Shown here piece after piece: positions 57,867-64,000 of a DNA stretch of 64,000 nt (positions within the stretch are counted from its first letter, which is position 1; each line of letters starts with the position of its first letter). The DNA lies in contig NC_134519.1 of the NCBI RefSeq assembly GCF_027942865.1, positions 16,935,248-16,999,247 of the forward strand, written 5' to 3'. This stretch comes from Odontesthes bonariensis. Taxonomy: Eukaryota; Chordata; Actinopteri; Atheriniformes; Atherinopsidae. A program made the translations under genes and the position numbers. The notes beneath the pieces were generated by a model, which was not told where the DNA came from, made no database searches, and saw only the letters and a program-made list of their open reading frames with translations.

Positions 57867-59959
57867 GTGAGCAAGGAAACTCCTTTGGGTTCATTGCCTC
57901 CTTGGTTTTGCCCTGCCTTAAAGCTCACAGGGGCCTGCATGTCAATTTTCATATATCATACTACATGTTCCATTCCTCAATCATTTAGGCTACATAACAC
58001 TAATTTTTTGCCACTTAAAATGTCTCCTTGTCCTTTTACAGTGTTTTTCCGGTCATAGAAGGCTGAATGTGTCTAATTTAGCAACTTCTACAATGTTGTT
58101 AGAAAAGTCATTCCCTGACACAGATACTGATACTAATTCAAGTCATTTAGAGAGGAGCCCTTTTTATTGTGTAGTCCAGACTCCTTTAAAAGTCAACATT
58201 AGAGAAAGTTGACTCTTGAACTATGCAGACTAAACTAGCTGATTTAATGTGGCTTAAAACATTAACTGTGATCTGCTGCTTTTGGTAGACACATACACAG
58301 GAAAGAAAAAAAAACATGCACACATCTGCATGCAAGATGTTGTACTTATGCTTCACTTCTATAATCTGTAACTGTTTAAAAACAACCCAATGTTCAAAGG
58401 CCCTACAGGATCTAAACAGTGCTGTTTACGCAATATGGGCAGGTCAAATTCCACTCCTAAAATGCATTTCTAAATAGGAACAGATGTGACCTCTGAAGAA
58501 AGAAGCTGTGGAAAATTTATGAAAACAATGATATACAATTACACACAAAAGAAAATTTGGTATGATTAAATTGACTTTATTTTTTTAATAAATGCTAGAA
58601 TTTTGTAATGATGGTTCTTAACAGAAGTAATAAACCTTGTCTGGTCAAAAACACTCATCAGTTGGTTAGGCCTTGTATAAGAAATCCAAAAAATAAAGAC
58701 AGCTGGAATATACTGAAGGACTGGGTTTTTCCATCAATAGATTATCTTTTTTCTCCCTGATGGCATAGGTGTATTCCTAGATGATACTGTTAGCATTCAT
58801 AATTGTTTGAGAAGGCTTCGAGGAACGCGAGGCATGATTTTTATACATGATTAGCCACTGATATAATAATCCATTAAGGTCACAGGGGTCTCTGAAGTTT
58901 CCACTCGTTTTACTGAATGATAATCTACGAATATAGTTTTTACACTTATATTAAGTGTTTTGGTTTAATCCTAATGATCTTAAAGCATTACATTATTAGT
59001 TGAATGAGACTCTTTGGACTAGCACTGCTCGCAACAGAAAAATGGCAAATGTTTAATCTTTCTGTGGCAAACATTTAGGTTCTGCTGGGTTTATCCATTC
59101 ACTAGTTTACACAGATAACTTCCGTGTATCTGTGTCTCAGGAAATAAAGACAAATGCAATGTGAAAGCAGTTTCCTTTTTAAATGTGTGTTTTTTTTTAT
59201 CAACTTACTTACATGTATACTTGCCTGTCATATAACAGTTTTAAATGTTCTTAAGCTGTAAAAGACTGCTCTCTCTAATTATTTATCCATTCATGGCTTG
59301 GCTACGTCTTCTTTTGTTCTATTTCTTTACAGACTGAACTGCTGAATTACACAGTACTGCAAGTTCTTTATGTTTTGTTCAAGTTGTTACTCTCGATGCA
59401 ACAAAATGTCAATAGTCACAATTTTCAGATGTTTTTTGTTGTTTTTCTTCTTTTGTCCAAGATGTGGATTTTCAGTGTGTCATTTTAGGTTTTCAAACAA
59501 ATTTCCAAATAAAATCCCAACAGGAACAGTCATATCCTAAACGACTTTAGCAGAGTAATTATGTCATTGCCTCAAAATTTACACACATTTGTGAAAACAT
59601 GAGAACGAGCAGCTGCTTGAATGGTGTAGGTGACTGCTCCAGATGGTGACATGAAGGCTTAGGATTGAAACCCCCACTGACAACAAATGATCATGTCTAA
59701 TATATCCCATTGCTATAAACCCAACATGTGTAATGGAAATTTTTACTTTTCAGAACATTTGACCCAGAGATCAAATGTTCGGAACATTTTGTCCATGAGA
59801 AAAGAACACCAAGTCTCACGTAAAAATTTCCAGAGAACATTATATTGTAGTAAATAATTTATCATTTTATAATTCTGTTTTGTACACTCCAGAAACCAGA
59901 GATAAGAAGAAGTTATATTGTCACCAAGGCAGCTTTTTATCAACTCAGAAACATCAACA
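57867..59959. other. non-coding or intronic sequence (2.1 kb)
   Basis: AT-rich. A good acceptor (CTATTTCTTTACAG, near 59332) is followed by a 50-codon open frame without recognisable motif; it could be a second exon of the locus above or chance. Confidence 0.5.
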
Positions 59960-60990
59960 GAATTAAAAATTTTCTAACCCAAAAAGACCAGGAGAAACTC
60001 ATCCGTGCATTCATCTCCAGTAAACTCGGTTACTGTAATGGTCTTTTAACTGGACTTCCCAAAAAGAGCATTAAACATCTGCAGCTCATCCAGAACGCTG
60101 CTGCTAGAGTTTTAACCTGGACTAAGAGATCTGAACACATCAAACCAGTTTTAAAATCTTTACGCTGGCTTCCAGTCAGTCACAGAATAGATTTTAAAAG
60201 CCTGCTGATGGTTTACAAATCCCAGAACGGTTTAGGCCCAAAATACATCTGTGATATGTTCAGAGAATATAAACCTAGCAGAGCTCTTGGATCCAAGGAC
60301 TAAGGTCAGCTGATCCAGTCCAGAGTCCAGACTAAACATGGAGAAGCAGCATTTAGCTGTTATGCTGCAAACAAGTGGAAACTGCCAGTGGAGATTATAT
60401 TTTCACTAAATTATTATTTTTTTTCTTTAAAATCCAGGTTAAATTTCTTTTCTTGTGTGTTTATGCATGAAATCTTTGAACTTATCTAGAATGTTGCTTG
60501 TTTTTAATCATTTTAATTTCCATCCATATTCTATACCTGCTGAATCCGTCGGTCAGGTCGCGGGCTGCAGCTTATCCCAGCAGTCATCGGGCGAGAGGCG
60601 AGGTACACGCTGGACAGGCCACCAGTCCATCACAGGGCCACACAGAGACAAACAGCCACACTCATTCCTAAGGACAATTTTTTTTAGAGACACTAATTAA
60701 CTAAACATGCATGTTTTTGGACAGTGGGAGGAAGCCAGAGTACCCAGAGAAAACCCACGCATACATGGGGAGAACATGCAAACTCCACACAGAAAGGCCC
60801 CAGCTGGGAGTTGAACCTGGAACCTTCTTGCTGTGAGGCAACAGTGCTAACCACCACACCACTGTGCAGCCTAATTATTTCATTTGTTTCTCTTGTCCAC
60901 TCCCCGCTGTAATGCTTTTATGTTATGTGAAGTACTTTGAATTGTTTTGTACATGAAATGTGCTATACAAATAAACTTGGCTTGACTTGA
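59960..60990 (+). mobile_element. L2-type LINE 3' part, with a nested repeat
   Basis: 59990-60302 translates to a reverse-transcriptase C-terminus: IRAFISSKLGYCNGLLTGLP, KKSIKHLQLIQNAAARVLTW, LKSLRWLPVSHRIDFKSLLM, YKSQNGLGPKYICDMF. A TAA interrupts it at 60301, and degraded tail coding continues to about 60450. The element ends GTGCTATACAAATAAACTTG near 60982. A different repeat (60515-60870) is inserted in the tail. Confidence 0.85.
60515..60870 (-). repeat. fish interspersed repeat, most complete copy
   Basis: Minus strand reads CACAGTGGTGTGGTGGTTAG, CACTGTTGCCTCACAGCAAG, CTCCCAGCTGGGGCC, TGTGTGGAGTTTGCATGTTC, then CTGGCTTCCTCCCACTGTCC. The head is tRNA-like but derived. It interrupts the LINE tail, so it is the younger insertion. 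Confidence 0.8.
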
Positions 60991-60999
60991 CATGTTATG

Positions 61000-62930
61000 T
61001 TTATGCTAGATGCATACGCTTTTATCAAAAGCGACTTACAAATGAAGATATAACATTACAGCTAACATCAAAGCTCACAATGAGCTACATAGAAGGAAAC
61101 CACTAGTCAGACTCTGTCAGAGGTGACAGGGGTGACAGTGTAGCGATAGAGTGCAGGTACAGAGGGAAGTACTGAGAGAGAAAGTGCAGTAGAGGGGGTA
61201 GGAAAGTACAGGGTAAATACTAGGGTAGGAGATGCTCTCTGAAGAGCTGGGTCTTTAAGAGTTTCTTGAAGATAGACAGGGACGTCCCCGTTCTTGTACG
61301 ACTTGGTTGGTCATTCCAACATTGTGGAACGACACATGAGAAGAGTCAGATTGTCTTAAGCGTGGTGTAGGCGCTGCTAGATGACAATCTTTTGTCGACT
61401 AGCAGCGCCTACACCAGTGACTGAATTGTGACATAAGGCTCTGCAAGAACATTCAAATAGATGAGAGCTGTTCCATTTAGTACTTTGTAGGTTAACATCA
61501 GTGTATTGAATTAGATTGATATGTCAGAGAGACAGTCTGAGATTCGTGCTGAGACCATGTGGTCGTCAAGTGGGAATGACAGATAGAGCTGGGTATCGTC
61601 AGCATAGCAGTGTTATGAGAAACCATGTGATCGGATGATCTGGCCCAGTGAGGTGGTGCATATGGCAAAGAGAAGAGGTCCCAGTACTGAACCTTGGGGG
61701 ACCCCTGTGGCGAGGTGGCGCGCTGCAGAAGTCTAACCAAACCAGGATACTTTGAGTGACCATCCAGTGAGGTATGATTCAAACCAGGAGTGGGCTCTTC
61801 CTGTGATGCCCATGCAAGAGAGTATAGACAAAGGGATGCCGTGGTTGACTGTGTCAAAAGCCGCTTTCGGACTGTAGGAACCTTTGGCAGTTCTAATAAC
61901 CTTTTAATCCGCGGGGCCGTTTTCTCCCGTGTTCGGACATACAGGAACTCAGGGCCATCTCTCCCTCAGTTCCTATAACCATTTAGCTCCTTCTCCGAGG
62001 TCGGGTCTTTTCAGGGTTCTATAGAACGCATCTGACGGAGGTGTGTGGTGGTTGGTAGCTACGCCCCATGTCATGCTATCACGGCTGAAATGTTTCCTCA
62101 TACAAAACAGACAGAACAGGCGAGTGTTTAATAAGTTAAACTTACACTGGTCTCCTTTGTCTGCAGCGCTCTGCTCTCCTTTCTTCCTTCATCAAATGAA
62201 AAAGTATCTCCTGACTCTCTCTGTGTGCTCTTCCAGCCTCCATGTTAGACGCCCGATGTGATCGTCCATGATTAATATCACCATCATGCAGACCATGAAC
62301 ACGGTGGCCTCCCCGCTCTCCATATTAGCTTCTTGGTGGTGTTTTTTCTTCTCTCCTTACTTTTACCGGTTTTTGTTTTGTTTTGTTTTGTTGTTGAATG
62401 TGGCGCTAAACGGCTAACGTAACACGTCACTGATGCAGACGGCTGCGTGCTGCGCATCAGTCCCGACCTGGTCCCGACTCATGTGCGAATGCAGACTGAA
62501 ACAGTTCTGCTGGGGAAGGACAGTTATCAGAACGAAATTCGAGTAGGACAGTTCTGATAACTGCGTTCTTAGAACGGTCTGTCCGAAAGCGGCTAAATAC
62601 AGCCGACAAGTCGGGCAGGATGAGTACTAAGGACAAAGCTGTCGCTCTGGCTTCTTTTAAGCCTTCTGTCCCAGCCAACAGGGCCATTTCAGTGGAGTTA
62701 CCACTTAAACCGAGATTGGTTTGGGTCAAAGAAGTTTTTTGTGAGAGGTATTCTGTTACCTGCTTAAAGAGTGCCCTTTCAATGGTCTTAGACAGAAACG
62801 GGAGGAGAGATAGTTCTCCACTTGAGTCGGAGGGAGGGAAGGTTTCTTGAGCAGTGGTGTAACCCAAGGTTGCTTGAATGTGGTAGGGAAAATTAGCTTG
62901 CACAGTGTGATACATAGACATATTTTTTTT
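61000..62930 (-). mobile_element. second L2-type LINE, degenerate, split by a DNA transposon
   Basis: Minus strand 62870-62590 encodes RT fragments SLLPFLSKTIERALFKQVTE and ALSLVLILPDLSAVF. 61860-61500 has the RT core in broken frames ([13 protein letters not shown]-like, then CYADDTQLYLSF). 61060-61010 has the 3' tail TAAGTCGCTTTTGATAAAAGCG. Frames are shifted and interrupted, so it is inactive. An internal segment between the RT core and the 3' end is missing or scrambled. Confidence 0.8.
61866..62585. mobile_element. 720-bp DNA transposon inserted in the LINE
   Basis: The LINE frame (GTCAAA-GCCGCT / AAATACAGCC) is split by a block flanked by AAAGCCGCT (61857-61865) and AAAGCGGCT (62586-62594), probably a 9-bp target duplication with one change. 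Ends CGGAC / GTCCG are short inverted repeats. No transposase; family not recognised. Confidence 0.65.
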
Positions 62931-64000
62931 CCCTTCTCCTGTGTTTGGTTATAATAAGACATGCACTGAAATTGTATGTCAGAGATACACTCTGACACAG
63001 ATGCTCTGTGTTGAAGTCTTGCTCTCTCTCGTTCAAGAACTATTCAATAAACCTGCCTGAGTGCTTTTCACCTTATCATTGCTTAGATAATATTAATTTT
63101 TTCCACCACACATGATGTCAGGAAGTGTTTGTTCATAGCTTTGTCATGTACAGTAATGTGTATGCACTTATACAGAATGCGGAAAAAGAATGCATCATTC
63201 AAATAAGGCATTTTTGAGTTTGAAGTTGTGTAGTGTATTTCTGCTGGGCTGACTTCAAAGCACAGGCCTCTAATCACAATTTTTTTGAAAAGCAAAAAAC
63301 TTCACGCAAGCAGAAGAAAGTCCAAGGATTTACAGTACTGAATATGAGATTTAATGAATGAAATGAATAGAATTGTAGCTGGTTTGACTGGTGATTATGA
63401 CATCCTTTACTTAATGTGGGCTATTTGTTTGCTTCTTGAAATAAAGTAAATCTATCACAAATGAATATTCTAATTTTTTTTGTTTTATCACAGATAACAA
63501 AAAAGTGAGATGCTGGTTTTGTGTCTTTTGCAAGACCTCATGAGTTATTGTCTTACATAATCATTGTTCAGACAAATCTACAGTAAAGACACTATATTAA
63601 GGACTGTAAAGGGCAATACTATTTTATAACCATCAAATGTTTGTCAAGCTGGAGCAAAGCAGGTAACTGTGTTGGGAGAAACCGAGCATCAATAAAGCAA
63701 CCTTTGTTATAAGATATTCTTCAACACAAGCATCAACGGTACACACTAAAGTGTGTAGCAAGCAGAAATGCACTGAATACAAAACAAATCTCTGGAAAAA
63801 GCTATTGAAATAATGATAGCTCGTAATAGCTTTTGTAGTAATCATGCATGCACATCTTCTTAGTTTCGCTTGTTCACACGCAGCTAAATTGTGAAAAGAA
63901 AGGCTCTGGAGGTTTAGAGCTTTACAACACTGCTAATTTCTGGGTGAATGAAACTGCTTGTAATGGGAGTCACCCTGAATTAGAAAGATAAACAGTCGGT
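62931..64000. other. non-coding, nothing recognised
   Basis: AT-rich; no exon, repeat family or motif that I can name. Confidence 0.6.

Noticed and set aside
61498-61857. 119-codon minus frame
   Set aside because: Out-of-frame reading of the LINE reverse-transcriptase core.
62457-62921. 154-codon minus frame
   Set aside because: Its first part is decayed LINE reverse transcriptase and the rest runs into the inserted DNA transposon; not a host gene.

Overview
The window is vertebrate genomic DNA, most likely from a teleost fish. Genes have many short exons with GT..AG introns. Protein-coding exons match vertebrate-only families. The repeats are fish-typical: decayed Tc1-like transposons, L2-type LINE 3' fragments, and a scattered repeat carrying the 'TCCGGCTTCCTCCCACC' block. 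All identifications come from reading translations and splice sites by eye; no search was run.

Layout. (1) 710-18990, + strand: the last eleven coding exons and a 3.2 kb 3' UTR of a parathyroid hormone receptor 1 gene (pth1r). The signal peptide and first ectodomain exons lie left of the window. (2) 29831-19079, - strand: a complete tmie gene (transmembrane inner ear protein, part of the hair-cell mechanotransduction complex), tail-to-tail with pth1r. It has two mutually exclusive, phase-matched last exons. (3) 29832-36197: mostly non-coding. (4) 38630-36198, - strand: coding-like remnants of an unrecognised coiled-coil/membrane protein with an in-frame stop, probably a pseudogene. (5) 43800-39268, - strand: an eleven-coding-exon coiled-coil gene that I read as ccdc13, with an X-box (RFX site) at its promoter. 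(6) 44464-45953: a 1.5 kb fold-back element. (7) 50907-48357, - strand: higd1a, a 93-residue mitochondrial HIG1 protein. (8) 54833-56362, + strand: the intronless cyp8b1, sterol 12-alpha-hydroxylase. (9) 57607-57866, + strand: an ISRE-like site, a TATA box and a short ORF with a membrane segment, possibly the first exon of an unrecognised interferon-responsive gene. (10) 59960-62930: nested LINE and DNA-transposon debris.

The order ccdc13 - higd1a - cyp8b1 is the same as I recall for human 3p22.1, and pth1r and tmie are both in human 3p21.31. The window therefore looks like a compact fish counterpart of two nearby human 3p segments. The genes do not form a pathway. Their roles are endocrine and skeletal signalling (pth1r), hearing (tmie), centriolar satellite/cilium (ccdc13), respiratory-chain and hypoxia physiology (higd1a) and bile-acid synthesis (cyp8b1).
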